From UBA9547 sp044349205 (GTDB lineage Bacteria > Bacteroidota > Bacteroidia > Cytophagales > UBA9547), in contig JBIKRJ010000151.1 in NCBI GenBank assembly GCA_044349205.1, positions 1 through 5,931 of the forward strand: a stretch of 5,931 nucleotides of DNA, given 5' to 3'. The notes under the pieces are model-generated. The model was not told the DNA's origin. It did no database searches and was given only the letters and a program-made list of their open reading frames with translations. Shown here one piece after another: positions 5,886 through 5,931 of this stretch. A program made the position numbers and the translations under genes. Position 1 is the stretch's first letter. Every line of letters starts with the position of its first letter.

Positions 5886-5931
5886 CTATTTTTCCATATA
5901 ATCCAAATCTTTTCCAAATGTTTCGGGCAAA
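5886..5931 (-). CDS. C-terminal end of an unidentified upstream gene (partial)
   Basis: The last 14 codons of a reading frame enter from the right edge and read LPETFGKDLDYMEK before a TAG stop at 5886-5888. The stop abuts the ATG of the deacetylase with no base between. This tight junction is the main evidence that the fragment is a real gene in the same operon. It is too short to assign a family; a glycosyltransferase or other polysaccharide gene would fit the context, but that is a guess. Confidence 0.55.
   Translation of the reverse strand, partial: LPETFGKDLDYMEK

Noticed and set aside
1..5931. Mobile elements, CRISPR arrays, tRNA or rRNA genes, riboswitches, or a defence or biosynthetic system.
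   Set aside because: I found no transposase, regularly spaced repeats, tRNA arms or system hallmark genes on either strand. Known housekeeping genes account for most of the window.

Overview
The window reads as ordinary chromosomal DNA from a member of the Bacteroidota. Evidence for this is the AT-leaning sequence, the near absence of well-spaced Shine-Dalgarno sites, two upstream regions that match the Bacteroidota promoter pattern (TTG or TTTG, about 18-19 bases, then TAnnTTTG), and a thioredoxin-like protein and a polysaccharide deacetylase of types I associate with that phylum. I cannot place it to genus. No mobile element, CRISPR array, tRNA or rRNA is visible.

Layout. Left end (1-930): the gamma subunit of F-type ATP synthase (atpG) on the plus strand, probably the last gene of an ATP synthase cluster entering from the left. 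Everything else is on the minus strand and converges on atpG. Read in the direction of transcription (right to left) there is: the last 14 codons of an unidentified gene (5886-5931); a membrane-anchored polysaccharide deacetylase that starts on the base after that gene's stop; a small exported Cys/Lys-rich protein with its own promoter and a clear rho-independent terminator; glucose-6-phosphate isomerase (pgi) with its own promoter; an exported thioredoxin-like protein; and the tRNA-modification GTPase mnmE, which begins at a TTG codon 12 bases after the thioredoxin-like gene stops.

How the genes relate. The minus strand probably forms three transcription units: (unknown gene)-deacetylase, the small Cys-rich gene alone, and pgi-thioredoxin-mnmE. 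The last unit mixes central carbon metabolism, envelope redox chemistry and tRNA wobble modification, so it looks like positional co-transcription and not a pathway. All core genes keep their catalytic motifs and none is broken.

I found no convincing new multi-gene system. The item most worth following is the 70-residue exported protein with a 9-residue Cys/Lys repeat (4790-5002). After it come the TTG start and same-frame junction of mnmE, the cysteine beside the cis-proline of the thioredoxin-like protein, and the stop-start junction at the right edge.
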